NCBI GenBank assembly: GCA_016722655.1
Contig: JADKIR010000004.1
Location: 1,302,001-1,366,000, forward strand
Direction: 5' to 3'
Length of the DNA stretch: 64,000 bases
From: Cytophagaceae bacterium
GTDB lineage: Bacteria; Bacteroidota; Bacteroidia; Cytophagales; Spirosomataceae
Numbering within the stretch: position 1 is the stretch's first letter; every line of letters starts with the position of its first letter. The notes beneath the pieces were generated by a model. That model saw only the letters and a program-made list of their open reading frames with translations, did no database searches and was not told the DNA's origin. The translations under genes and the position numbers were made by a program. Shown piece by piece: positions 17,856 through 25,647 of the stretch.

Positions 17856-18299
17856 ATGAAAGATTTTTTTAATGATAAATTTGAATACACACGCGTTCAA
17901 AATCAAAAGTTGACTGATCTTTTCCTTGAGAACCCTCATTTACTTAACGGTTATAATTCCAGGATATTCAGTCATATAATTGACGCACATCACATCTGGA
18001 ACAACCGTCTAGAGTGTACAGTGCCTGTTTTGAGCGTTTGGGATATTATTGAACCTGTAAATATGAGTAAACTGATAGAAGAAAACCACCTGAATAGCCA
18101 GAATTATATTCAAAAATGTGATTTGAATGAAAAGATTAGCTATAAAACTTCCAAAGGAATCCCGATGATTAGTAAGGTAGGAGATATCCTTTTCCATATG
18201 GTGAACCATGCAACTCATCACCGGGGACAAGTGCTTTCAGAAATCAGAAGGCTTGGAGGCGAACCACCGGTAACGGATTATATTTTTTTTAAGAGGTGA
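17856..18299 (+). CDS. DinB/YfiT-like metal-binding protein
   Basis: A 147-residue four-helix protein of the DinB superfamily. Seen: the first metal-ligand region SHIIDAHHIWNNRL and the second, HMVNHATHHRGQV, which supply the three histidines that usually bind zinc, iron or nickel. Length is normal for the family. Members include damage-inducible proteins, thiol transferases and many of unknown role; nothing here tells which. It is a single-gene unit between a clear promoter and the convergent membrane-protein gene six bases after its stop. Confidence 0.85.
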   Translation: MKDFFNDKFEYTRVQNQKLTDLFLENPHLLNGYNSRIFSHIIDAHHIWNNRLECTVPVLSVWDIIEPVNMSKLIEENHLNSQNYIQKCDLNEKISYKTSKGIPMISKVGDILFHMVNHATHHRGQVLSEIRRLGGEPPVTDYIFFKR

Positions 18300-18305
18300 G
18301 ATTAT

Positions 18306-19028
18306 TTAAGGCCATTGTATTTTGAGTTTTAGTGGCCTAAAACGTAAAATTACTTCCAGGTTACTTACTAAAGCAAGATAAATCACAATCATAAAAATAA
18401 AATTGAAAATTCCCATGTCCTTCTCTGTTCTTATCATGTTTATAATATTAAATGAATTTAGAATTAAGGCATAAAGGGCATTATTCCGCAAAAATATTGC
18501 GTGAATTTTCATATTACTCTTTAGTAGTTTCTTACGGTCATCTATATTTGAATTTTTCTTATTAAAAATATTTTTTATAGTAAGTTTCGGAGGTGTTGCT
18601 ATATAAAGCAAGGCATAAATTCCAAGCATAAGTATTAACAAAACTATAAAATACGGTTTAAAAAGTAGAGGGTTTTGAATCAAAAAAAATACGAAAACTG
18701 CCCAAAACAAGATCCTAAAAGTATAAAATTGAAGAAGCACCTGTTTCCAAAATGCCGAGCTATAAGATTTTTCGTAATCATAAATACTTTCCATTTCAAA
18801 GGCTTTCAAACCAAAATATTCCACATTTTTTCGTTTGTCGAAAGTTTTTCCCGAAAACTTCCCGGCTGTAATATGAAATGCAGAATAAAAATCTGAGCCG
18901 TTGTTCATTTGGCCTTCAATATCTGTCACAAAATGGTCAACCATTTCATCAAAAAACTCACGATATTCTATCTCCCAATCCAGAATATATTTTTCAATTT
19001 CAGCGATTTGTGGTTCAGTAAGTTTCAT
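18306..19028 (-). CDS. Membrane protein partner of the PadR regulator
   Basis: A 240-residue protein with a soluble, acidic N-terminal part (residues 1-90) and four predicted membrane helices (about 98-118, 122-142, 180-200, 205-225). The N-terminal segment EKYILDWEIEYREFFDEMVDHF resembles the small helical domain of proteins that are encoded next to PadR-type repressors. It overlaps the padR gene by ATGA, so the pair is translationally coupled. No enzymatic motif is visible. By analogy with other PadR-linked membrane proteins it may act in a membrane-stress response, but this is inference only. Confidence 0.7.
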   Translation of the reverse strand: MKLTEPQIAEIEKYILDWEIEYREFFDEMVDHFVTDIEGQMNNGSDFYSAFHITAGKFSGKTFDKRKNVEYFGLKAFEMESIYDYEKSYSSAFWKQVLLQFYTFRILFWAVFVFFLIQNPLLFKPYFIVLLILMLGIYALLYIATPPKLTIKNIFNKKNSNIDDRKKLLKSNMKIHAIFLRNNALYALILNSFNIINMIRTEKDMGIFNFIFMIVIYLALVSNLEVILRFRPLKLKIQWP

Positions 19029-19357
19029 GAAAATGCAATTTTAGGGTTTAAAATATGATTCAGGTTTTCGGCAAAAGCACGTAATTCCGCTATTCTATCT
19101 ACAGCAACGGCATTGCCTTTGGGTGTAATCTTATAGTATTTTCTAGTTCTTCCATCTACTTTTTCTGACTCAGACGTAAGAACTTCTTCAGACTCAAGCT
19201 TGTGAAGTATAGGATATAAGGCACCCTCAGTGATTTGTATATCATCTTGTGTTAATTCTTTTACTTTTTGAGTTATCTCATAGCCATACATTCTGCCGTT
19301 GTCGTGCAGAAGTTTTAAGATAATCGTACTCAGGCTGCCCTTTATATGTTGATTCAT
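19025..19357 (-). CDS. PadR-family transcriptional repressor
   Basis: About 110 residues, a winged-helix regulator. Seen: NQHIKGSLSTIILKLL, GRMYGYEITQKVKEL, the recognition-helix region ITEGALYPILHKLE, and the wing GRTRKYYKITPKG, all diagnostic of PadR. The start at 19357 is chosen over an in-frame ATG at 19399. The longer form would begin inside a palindrome and a promoter -7 box, and the family normally starts at this MNQHIKGSL position. It is coupled by a 4-base overlap to the membrane protein gene downstream and probably represses its own operon. Confidence 0.88.
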   Translation of the reverse strand: MNQHIKGSLSTIILKLLHDNGRMYGYEITQKVKELTQDDIQITEGALYPILHKLESEEVLTSESEKVDGRTRKYYKITPKGNAVAVDRIAELRAFAENLNHILNPKIAFS

Positions 19358-19371
19358 TGGAATATTTTTCT

Positions 19372-19400
19372 CAAATATATGCATAGTTTTGTTATGCATA
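19372..19400 (-). promoter_or_regulatory. padR promoter -7 box overlapped by a likely PadR operator
   Basis: On the minus strand TATATTTG (19372-19379) is an exact TAnnTTTG -7 box. Two copies of the self-palindrome TATGCATA (19378-19385 and 19393-19400), separated by 7 bases, make a 23-bp dyad that overlaps the upstream edge of this box. PadR proteins often bind ATGT/ATGCAT-type dyads over their own promoter, so autorepression is likely (inference). Confidence 0.6.
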
Positions 19401-19462
19401 AGTAAATTGGGTATATTTTTTAGATTTAAATTAGACTAGATTTTAAAATTTGGTTGGAATTG

Positions 19463-19530
19463 ACCGGTCTGATCTGTGGTACTGACCTACATTTTCAAAT
19501 ATAACCGGTCTAACCTACGGAAATGACCCT
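19463..19530. repeat. Imperfect direct repeat, two units 41 bases apart
   Basis: Unit 1 starts with ACCGGTCTGATCTG at 19463 and unit 2 with ACCGGTCTAACCTA at 19504. Both end with TGACC after 25 bases. Eighteen or so of 25 positions agree. It lies upstream of padR and downstream of the clpP terminator, outside any gene. Origin unknown. Confidence 0.6.
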
Positions 19531-19563
19531 CCTTAGAAATTTTTCGGGAGCTAATATTCAAAA

Positions 19564-19589
19564 AAAGCTCTCCCAAATGGAAGAGCTTT
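19564..19589 (-). terminator. Intrinsic terminator of clpP
   Basis: Stem AAAGCTCT/AGAGCTTT with a 10-base loop, followed on the minus strand by a run of T, about 28 bases after the clpP stop. Confidence 0.8.
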
Positions 19590-19616
19590 CTTTCTTATAA
19601 CAACTAATTTAACTTA

Positions 19617-20288
19617 TCAATTGCGATATAATACTTCGTCAATGAGACCGTAAGTTTTGGCCTCCTCGGCTTTCATCCAGTAGTCACGGTCTGAGTCGGC
19701 TTCAATTTGCTCAAATGGCTTTCCGGTATGGATGGCCAATATTTCATAAAGTTCTTTTCTAAGCTCAATGATTTGTTTAACAGTGATTTCCATGTCTCTT
19801 GACTGACCCTGTGCTCCGCCACTTGGTTGATGGATCATCACACGGGCGTGAGGAAGAGCGGTACGCTTTCCCGCAGCACCACCTGCTAATAATACAGCAC
19901 CCATCGAAGCAGCCAAAGAAGTACAGATTGTAGCTACTTCGGGTCTTACATATTGCATGGTATCATACATTCCCAAACCGGCATAAACCGATCCACCCGG
20001 GCTATTGATGTACATCAAAATATCTTTTTTGGCATCAACAGATTCGAGAAACAAGAGTTGAGCTACTACTATATTGGCTATCTGGTCGTCGACCCCAGTA
20101 CCTAAGAAAATGATCCTGTCCATGATTAATCTCGAGAAAACATCAATGGCAGCGAAACGCATCGGACGCTCTTCGATGATATTGGGAGTCATGTTGGTCA
20201 CATTGTGTTTCATGTAGTCGTCGATGGTGAGACCGCTCATTCCTACATGGTGTACGGCATATTTTCTAAATTCTTCTCCTAAATGCAT
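19617..20288 (-). CDS. clpP: ATP-dependent Clp protease proteolytic subunit ClpP
   Basis: A 223-residue serine peptidase that forms the chamber of ClpXP. Seen: the FLGTGVDDQIANIVVAQLLF region, YINSPGGSVYAGLGMYDTMQ, the nucleophile serine in TSLAASMGA, the catalytic histidine in ARVMIHQPSGG and the aspartate in ADSDRDYW. The open frame extends to 20384, but the extra 32 residues would be encoded across the promoter and have no family match. The start at 20288 gives MHLGEEFRKYAVHH, the usual Bacteroidota N-terminus. It is separated from the upstream trigger factor gene by a strong terminator, so it is transcribed on its own. Confidence 0.96.
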   Translation of the reverse strand: MHLGEEFRKYAVHHVGMSGLTIDDYMKHNVTNMTPNIIEERPMRFAAIDVFSRLIMDRIIFLGTGVDDQIANIVVAQLLFLESVDAKKDILMYINSPGGSVYAGLGMYDTMQYVRPEVATICTSLAASMGAVLLAGGAAGKRTALPHARVMIHQPSGGAQGQSRDMEITVKQIIELRKELYEILAIHTGKPFEQIEADSDRDYWMKAEEAKTYGLIDEVLYRN

Positions 20289-20317
20289 GATTATTCGGTT
20301 TTTTAAATATCTAGAAT

Positions 20318-20347
20318 CAAAACTATGTAAAGTTTTTAAAAGTTCAA
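20318..20347 (-). promoter_or_regulatory. clpP promoter of Bacteroidota type
   Basis: On the minus strand TTG (20345-20347), a 19-base spacer, then TAGTTTTG (20318-20325). This is an exact TTG-N19-TAnnTTTG promoter. Transcription should begin near 20311, about 23 bases before the chosen ATG and after the longer alternative start, which decides the clpP start. Confidence 0.8.
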
Positions 20348-20358
20348 TATTATAAACC

Positions 20359-20397
20359 AAAAATCGGGTATCTGAACTAGTCAAATACCCGATTTTT
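20359..20397 (-). terminator. Intrinsic terminator between tig and clpP
   Basis: Perfect 13-bp stem (AAAAATCGGGTAT and its complement) with a 13-base loop that can itself form a TGA/TCA pairing, flanked by T runs. It follows the trigger factor stop by 20 bases. Confidence 0.88.
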
Positions 20398-20416
20398 AAT
20401 ATTATTTATACTGAAA

Positions 20417-21760
20417 TTATGCTTTGAACCTTTCGTTGGCAATTTCAGTAAATTCTTCAACCATTACAGTTTTCTGATCTTTTTTGACCTTCTCTTTCAG
20501 GAAATTCACCACTTTACGACCAAACGCTTTGTCGGTGTATTTTCTTACATCTTCCTGTTTTTTCTCGGCGAGTTGTTTTTTGGCCATTTGGTCAATGAAG
20601 TCTTCCATACCTTCAAAACCCTGACCACCGAAATATCCTCTGATTTCTTCTTTCACCTCTTCCAACACATCGTTGTATTCCAGTTTTAAATCGTGTTGTT
20701 TGGCAATTTCGGTTTTAATCAAATCTAATTTCAAACCTTTCGCAATGGCATCAAACTCACGGTCAATGTCTTCCTGGGTAGCTTTTCCTTCGTTAAGATC
20801 CAATAACCATCTTTTCAAAAACTCTGTCGGAAGCTCAATGGCCGTATTGCTCACCAAAAGATTGTCTATGTCAAAATCTAAAAGGAAATCTGCCTCTCTG
20901 CTGTAGTTTCCTTTTATTATTTGCTTCACTTGTTTTTTAAAATCCGCTTCATCAGTTGCTTTTCCGGCTCCACCCAAAACTTTATCAAAAAACTCCTGAT
21001 CCAATTCTGAAGGTTGAATTCTTGTAATCTTTTCAACTTCAAACACAAACTCACCACTCAAAGCAGCTGCTTCTTCGTCTGATTTTCCGGTAGCAAAACC
21101 TAATTCTTTTACAGTCTCAAAAATTGACTGAATATCAAAAGTTACTTTGCTTCCCTTTTCCAGCCCTTTGAATATAAATTGCGACGCTTCTTTCACTTTA
21201 TCAGTAGGAATTCCCGATTGGAAAAAGAATTCGGTTGATTCCTGACTCAATTTTCCAAAAACCAAATCTCCCAATTCTACCTCCTCCGGCTCGGTTTCTT
21301 TTCCAAAGCGGGTTTTCAAATCTTCTATAGACTTCTCGGTTTGCTCATCTGAAGGTTCTATTTCATAATGAGTTATTGCAGGAAGCGTATCAACATCTAC
21401 GGTAAAATCTGAAGCAAAACCTACTTCATATTCGAATGTGAAGTCTTTTTGGGCTGCCCAGTCAACTTTGTAAGCATCTTCTTTCGGAAGAGGTTCTCCA
21501 ACAACTTTCAGACTATTGTCAGCAATGGCTTTGTTAACTTGTTCTGATGCAATTTTTATCACCTCATCAATCAACACGCTTTTTCCATAGATGTTTTTTA
21601 TGTATTGCAAAGGCACATGTCCAGGTCTGAACCCTTTCACTTGTGCGGTTTTGGCATATTCTTTTAATTTTTTATCTACAGCGGGTGCATAGTCGGCCTC
21701 CGAAACTTCCACCGTGAGATTAGCGAAAGTTGAAGATATTTTGTCAAATTTTGTTTGCAT
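20417..21760 (-). CDS. tig: Trigger factor, ribosome-associated chaperone
   Basis: A 447-residue peptidyl-prolyl isomerase-like chaperone that binds nascent chains at the ribosome exit. Seen: the N-terminal ribosome-binding domain with KGFRPGHVPLQYIKNIYG (the GFRxGxxP signature), a diverged FKBP-like middle region (about 150-245), and the long helical C-terminal chaperone arms ending in a lysine-rich tail. The ATG at 21760 is used; a TTG directly before it would add one residue only. The order tig-clpP is common in bacteria, but here clpX is elsewhere and a terminator separates tig from clpP. Confidence 0.95.
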   Translation of the reverse strand: MQTKFDKISSTFANLTVEVSEADYAPAVDKKLKEYAKTAQVKGFRPGHVPLQYIKNIYGKSVLIDEVIKIASEQVNKAIADNSLKVVGEPLPKEDAYKVDWAAQKDFTFEYEVGFASDFTVDVDTLPAITHYEIEPSDEQTEKSIEDLKTRFGKETEPEEVELGDLVFGKLSQESTEFFFQSGIPTDKVKEASQFIFKGLEKGSKVTFDIQSIFETVKELGFATGKSDEEAAALSGEFVFEVEKITRIQPSELDQEFFDKVLGGAGKATDEADFKKQVKQIIKGNYSREADFLLDFDIDNLLVSNTAIELPTEFLKRWLLDLNEGKATQEDIDREFDAIAKGLKLDLIKTEIAKQHDLKLEYNDVLEEVKEEIRGYFGGQGFEGMEDFIDQMAKKQLAEKKQEDVRKYTDKAFGRKVVNFLKEKVKKDQKTVMVEEFTEIANERFKA

Positions 21761-21802
21761 CAATTAATCGATTTTTTTTACAGAAGTTCATAAAAATTCA
21801 AA

Positions 21803-21836
21803 AACCCTTCAAACTGGGTATCCGGTTTGAAGGGTT
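21803..21836 (-). terminator. Terminator of the tRNA-Leu transcript
   Basis: 12-bp perfect stem (AACCCTTCAAAC and its complement) with a 10-base loop, followed on the minus strand by a T run. It begins 6 bases after the tRNA 3' end. Confidence 0.85.
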
Positions 21837-21841
21837 AGAAG

Positions 21842-21923
21842 TACGGGCGGAGGGAATCGAACCCCCACGCCTTGCGGCACTAGATCCTAAGTCTAGCACG
21901 TCTACCAGTTCCGCCACGCCCGC
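21842..21923 (-). tRNA. tRNA-Leu, anticodon UAG
   Basis: An 82-base class II tRNA. Seen on the minus strand: acceptor start GCGGGCG, D-arm with GGTAGA, anticodon stem CTAGA/TCTAG around the loop CTTAGGA (anticodon TAG, reading CUA and other CUN codons), a variable arm around TGCCGCAAGGCG, the T-loop GGTTCGATTCC, and the closing CGCCCGT. The first acceptor pair is G-U, and the CCA end is not encoded, so it must be added after transcription. Confidence 0.95.
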
Positions 21924-21926
21924 ATA

Positions 21927-21947
21927 GAATAAGACCGTTTCTTATTC
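21927..21947 (-). other. Leader hairpin in front of tRNA-Leu
   Basis: An 8-bp perfect stem (GAATAAGA and its complement) with a 5-base loop sits between the promoter and the mature tRNA 5' end. It probably forms in the 5' leader that RNase P removes. Confidence 0.5.
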
Positions 21948-21953
21948 GGGCTG

Positions 21954-21983
21954 CAAAGTTATTTTTATTTTTTTATAATTCAA
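21954..21983 (-). promoter_or_regulatory. tRNA-Leu promoter
   Basis: On the minus strand TTG (21981-21983), a 19-base spacer, then TAACTTTG (21954-21961). Exact match to the Bacteroidota promoter form, with the same spacer as at clpP. Confidence 0.82.
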
Positions 21984-22175
21984 AAAATCTTTCTCTTTTT
22001 TTGAAGAAATACATGTTTTTGATAAAACTATCATACCTGAAACAATACAATTATTCTAATCCGATAAAAATTTATACAAAAATGAATACCCTGGCGAAAC
22101 CCTAAATCTTTGTTAGGATTTCTTCTGATTAATAATATTAAGGATAATCGGATTCTTATAAAAGTGTTCAATTCT

Positions 22176-22205
22176 TTTGCACTCTTTATTTTTTGTTTAC
22201 TTTAG
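22176..22205 (+). promoter_or_regulatory. Candidate promoter of rel
   Basis: TTTG at 22176-22179, an 18-base spacer, then TACTTTAG at 22198-22205, one base away from TAnnTTTG. Expected start near 22212, about 30 bases before the rel ATG. Confidence 0.45.
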
Positions 22206-22240
22206 CATATTAACTATGTTTTCCGTTTTCAGCAGTTTTT

Positions 22241-24508
22241 ATGAGTGTAGGGATAAATCAAAATATTGTACCAGAAAAAGAATATTATTCTGAATCTGAA
22301 AAGAAAGAGATATCTAAAAGGTATCGTAAAATTCTTATTGGAGCCAAAGAGTATATAAAAGAAGGTGATACCAAATTGATAAGAAAAGCTCTGAATATTT
22401 CGATGGATGCTCATAAAGAAATGCGTCGAAAATCAGGGGAGCCTTATATTTATCACCCATTAGAGGTTGCATTGATTTGTGTTGAAGAAATTGGTCTCGG
22501 GCCCACGTCGATTATTTGTGCTTTATTGCATGATGTAGTTGAAGACACACATATTACACTCAAAGAAATCGAAAAAGACTTTGGGCCTAAGGTAGCCCAG
22601 ATTATTGATGGACTCACCAAAATCGCTGAGAATTTTGAGCAAACTCAAAGTGCACAAGCCGAAAACTTTCGAAAAATGCTACTTACACTATCTCAAGATG
22701 TAAGGGTGATTTTGATAAAATTAGCTGACAGGCTGCACAACATGCGTACACTTGGTAGCATGGCCAGAAACTCCCAACTGAAGATTGCACACGAAACAAT
22801 TTATATATATGCACCACTTGCACACAGGCTTGGACTTTATCAGATCAAATCAGAACTGGAAGACCTTTATTTAAAATATACTGAACCGGAAAAGTATAAG
22901 GAGATATCGTCAAAATTAAGTTCATCAAAAATCGCAAGAAAGAGATTGATTGATGGATTTATGAAACCACTTAATAAGCGACTTACAGAAGCAGGTTTAA
23001 ATTTCTATATCAAAGGCAGGCCAAAACATATTTATTCAATCTGGAAAAAGCTCACAACGCAAAACGTTTCATTTGAGAATATTTATGATCTTTTTGCCAT
23101 TCGTATTATAATCAAAGGTATCCCTCCATCTGAGCACGATAAAGAAAAAGCAGCTTGCTGGCAGGCATATTCTATTGTAACTGATGAATACCGCCCCAAT
23201 CCTGACCGACTAAAAGACTGGATATCAACACCCAGAGCAAATGGTTATGAATCTCTTCATACAACCGTAATGAGCAATCAAGGGGTGTGGGTTGAAGTTC
23301 AGATTCGGACGGAACGTATGGACGAAATTGCAGAAAAAGGCTATGCGGCACACTGGAAATATAAAGGAGCAGACACTTCACTCGATAAGCCTTTAGATCA
23401 ATGGCTCAATCAGGTTAGGGATACCCTGGCTGACAAAGACAATTCGGCTATTGAATTTCTAGAAGACTTCAGAGGTAATCTTTTTAGTGAAGAAGTTTTT
23501 GTATTTACACCAAAAGGAGACCTTAAAGTACTTAGAAAAGGGGCAACCGTGCTCGATTTTGCATTTGACATACATACTGAAATCGGTAAAAAATGTACCG
23601 CAGGGAAAGTTAACAGCCATCTGGTACCTATCAGCTATGTTTTACAAAACGGCGATCAGGTTGAGATTTTGACTACAAAAAATCAAAAACCTTCTGAAGA
23701 CTGGCTAAGGTTTGTTGTTACCTCAAAAGCCAAAGCCAGAATAAAAGACATATTAAAAGAATCAAATAAAACCCATGTTACCGAAGGTAAAGAGATAATA
23801 TACAAAAAACTCAAAAATCTGGGTATAGAACCTACCCTGGAAGTTCTCAATCAGTTAAGGGCTTTTTTCAATAAAAAAGACTATAATGAACTGTTTTATT
23901 TCTTTGGAAAAACTTATATACAACCCGATGAAATAAAGAAATTTAAGCAGGAAAGAGAGGCAATGGCCAATCGTCAGAAAAAAATTGTGATTGACGAAAA
24001 GGCTTTTAAAGACGCCAAAAGTTTTGAAAAAGAAATTCAGAAAGTAAAAGGAAATGATACTTTGCTCATTGGTGACGATATGCAGCAAATTGATTTTACT
24101 CTGTCTCGTTGTTGTAATCCCATCCCTGGAGACGACGTTTTTGGATTCTTAACCATCAACGAAGGAATAAAAATCCATCGTAATCTATGCCCAAATGCCC
24201 AACAATTGTTGTCAAACTATGGAAATAGGGTAATTAAAGCAAGATGGGCAAGCCAATTGGAGAAATCCTACCTCGTGACAATAGAACTAAGTGGCATTGA
24301 CAGGGTTGGTATGATTCAGGATATATCAAAAGTAATTTCGGGTGAACTCCATATTAACATGCGGGGTTTGTCAGTTGAGACTTTTGATGGTATTTTTGAG
24401 GGAAAAATAAAAGTTTACGTATTTGACACAAAACATCTTGATATTCTGATAGGTAAACTGGAAGAGATTGAAGGTGTAAACTCTGTAATAAGAGCGGCCA
24501 CGGAATAA
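22241..24508 (+). CDS. rel: Bifunctional (p)ppGpp synthetase/hydrolase Rel (RelA/SpoT family)
   Basis: A 755-residue enzyme that makes and degrades the stringent-response alarmone. Seen in order: the HD hydrolase domain with intact YHPLEVA and LLHDVVEDT (about residues 65-100), ADRLHNMRT, the synthetase domain with GRPKHIYSIWKKL, YDLFAIRII and TPRANGYESLHTTV, the TGS domain EEVFVFTPKGDLKVL (about 420), a zinc-finger-like region with RCCNPIPGDD and HRNLCP, and a C-terminal ACT domain (about 680-755). Both catalytic halves look active. It is probably cotranscribed with the small exported protein gene 10 bases downstream. Confidence 0.95.
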   Translation: MSVGINQNIVPEKEYYSESEKKEISKRYRKILIGAKEYIKEGDTKLIRKALNISMDAHKEMRRKSGEPYIYHPLEVALICVEEIGLGPTSIICALLHDVVEDTHITLKEIEKDFGPKVAQIIDGLTKIAENFEQTQSAQAENFRKMLLTLSQDVRVILIKLADRLHNMRTLGSMARNSQLKIAHETIYIYAPLAHRLGLYQIKSELEDLYLKYTEPEKYKEISSKLSSSKIARKRLIDGFMKPLNKRLTEAGLNFYIKGRPKHIYSIWKKLTTQNVSFENIYDLFAIRIIIKGIPPSEHDKEKAACWQAYSIVTDEYRPNPDRLKDWISTPRANGYESLHTTVMSNQGVWVEVQIRTERMDEIAEKGYAAHWKYKGADTSLDKPLDQWLNQVRDTLADKDNSAIEFLEDFRGNLFSEEVFVFTPKGDLKVLRKGATVLDFAFDIHTEIGKKCTAGKVNSHLVPISYVLQNGDQVEILTTKNQKPSEDWLRFVVTSKAKARIKDILKESNKTHVTEGKEIIYKKLKNLGIEPTLEVLNQLRAFFNKKDYNELFYFFGKTYIQPDEIKKFKQEREAMANRQKKIVIDEKAFKDAKSFEKEIQKVKGNDTLLIGDDMQQIDFTLSRCCNPIPGDDVFGFLTINEGIKIHRNLCPNAQQLLSNYGNRVIKARWASQLEKSYLVTIELSGIDRVGMIQDISKVISGELHINMRGLSVETFDGIFEGKIKVYVFDTKHLDILIGKLEEIEGVNSVIRAATE

Positions 24509-24518
24509 CATTCACCAA

Positions 24519-25070
24519 ATGAAAAAATTCGACAAGATAATTTTTGTTTTCTATCTTTCGGTTGGGATTTCCATTGGAGTTCCCCGGGTATCGTTTTCTC
24601 AAAATAGCGACAGCACTAATATTTTAATTGCAAAAAGGGTATTTGTTAACACCAAAATTTATCGGAACGGCATAAAGATTTCAGACAAAAAAGTCACCGA
24701 AATGTACCTAGAAAAAGGTATGAAAAAACCCATATCTCTGATTAATCGTTCAAAATATTTTATTCCTTCTGGCTGCGGATTGATGGCTGGAGGTGTTTAT
24801 ATGGCTTATGATGCTATTAAAGGTACCCGAATGGAAGTGGAGATTGATGGAAAAACATATGTGTATTATAAACGACCCATTTTTCAGGTATTGGGAGGAA
24901 TAGCCGTATTTTCTTTGGGGGTAAGCCTGCTGGAATACGGTAATGAATTCAGGGAAAAATCCGTTAACATCTACAACAATAGTAACAAGAAAAAAACCTC
25001 CAAAAACGAATTTGATTTAAACTTGGGATTTACTTCAAATGATAGATTTGGTTTAAAATTGGAGTTTTGA
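24519..25070 (+). CDS. Exported hypothetical protein
   Basis: A 183-residue protein not recognised as a named family. Seen: an N-terminal signal peptide (residues 5-28, ending near VSFSQ), a short soluble stretch, two hydrophobic segments (about 84-96 and 125-143) separated by a basic loop with two tyrosines, and a polar C-terminus rich in asparagine and lysine ending in an aromatic residue (LKLEF), as in many Bacteroidota envelope proteins. It lies 10 bases after rel on the same strand. A role in the stringent response is not implied by the sequence. Confidence 0.7.
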   Translation: MKKFDKIIFVFYLSVGISIGVPRVSFSQNSDSTNILIAKRVFVNTKIYRNGIKISDKKVTEMYLEKGMKKPISLINRSKYFIPSGCGLMAGGVYMAYDAIKGTRMEVEIDGKTYVYYKRPIFQVLGGIAVFSLGVSLLEYGNEFREKSVNIYNNSNKKKTSKNEFDLNLGFTSNDRFGLKLEF

Positions 25071-25152
25071 TTAAATATTCATACAATTCCTTTTAAAATC
25101 TCTTAATTTTGCTTTTTAAAAATACTGAATTGTATTTCTTTGAACTTATCTG

Positions 25153-25617
25153 ATGGAAAACAATAAAAATTTCCTTTCGGCAAAACAAATTTTCACTGCG
25201 TATCTCGAAAACAAACAATTGAGAAAAACGCCTGAAAGATATGCTATTCTGGAAGAAATCTACAACCGGACAGACCATTTTGATGTAGAGGACCTTTACA
25301 TCTCTATGAAAAATAAAAAATATCAGGTAAGTAGGGCTACTGTTTACAATACTCTTGACCTCTTGGTGGAGTGTGACCTCGTTACAAAGCATCAGTTTGG
25401 CCGTAATCTTGCTCAGTACGAAAAATCTTTCGGTTTTAAACAGCACGATCACCTGATCTGTATGGACTGCAACAAAGTACTGGAATTTTGTGATCCCAGG
25501 GTTCAAAACATTCAGAACATGGTGGGAGATTTTCTGGAATTTGAGGTAATGCACCATTCTTTAATCTTCTATGGCAATTGCAAAAAAGAACATTGCGAAA
25601 ACAGGGCAGAAAAATAA
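25153..25617 (+). CDS. fur: Fur-family metalloregulator
   Basis: A 154-residue winged-helix repressor. Seen: LRKTPERYAILEEIYNR, the DNA-recognition helix YQVSRATVYNTLDLLVE, the metal-site segment KQHDHLICMDCNKVLEF, and VMHHSLIFYGNCKKEHC, with two CxxC/CxxxxC pairs for structural zinc. Whether it senses iron, zinc or peroxide cannot be told, because the regulatory ligands are shared among Fur, Zur and PerR. It stands 30 bases upstream of purA on the same strand, a pairing also found in other Bacteroidota, so the two may be cotranscribed. Confidence 0.9.
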   Translation: MENNKNFLSAKQIFTAYLENKQLRKTPERYAILEEIYNRTDHFDVEDLYISMKNKKYQVSRATVYNTLDLLVECDLVTKHQFGRNLAQYEKSFGFKQHDHLICMDCNKVLEFCDPRVQNIQNMVGDFLEFEVMHHSLIFYGNCKKEHCENRAEK

Positions 25618-25647
25618 AATATAACATAAAAAAATAATTTTAAATTA

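Noticed and set aside
25093..25557. 154-codon minus-strand frame opposite the Fur-family gene
   Set aside because: The plus strand carries all Fur motifs; this frame is a shadow of similar length by chance.
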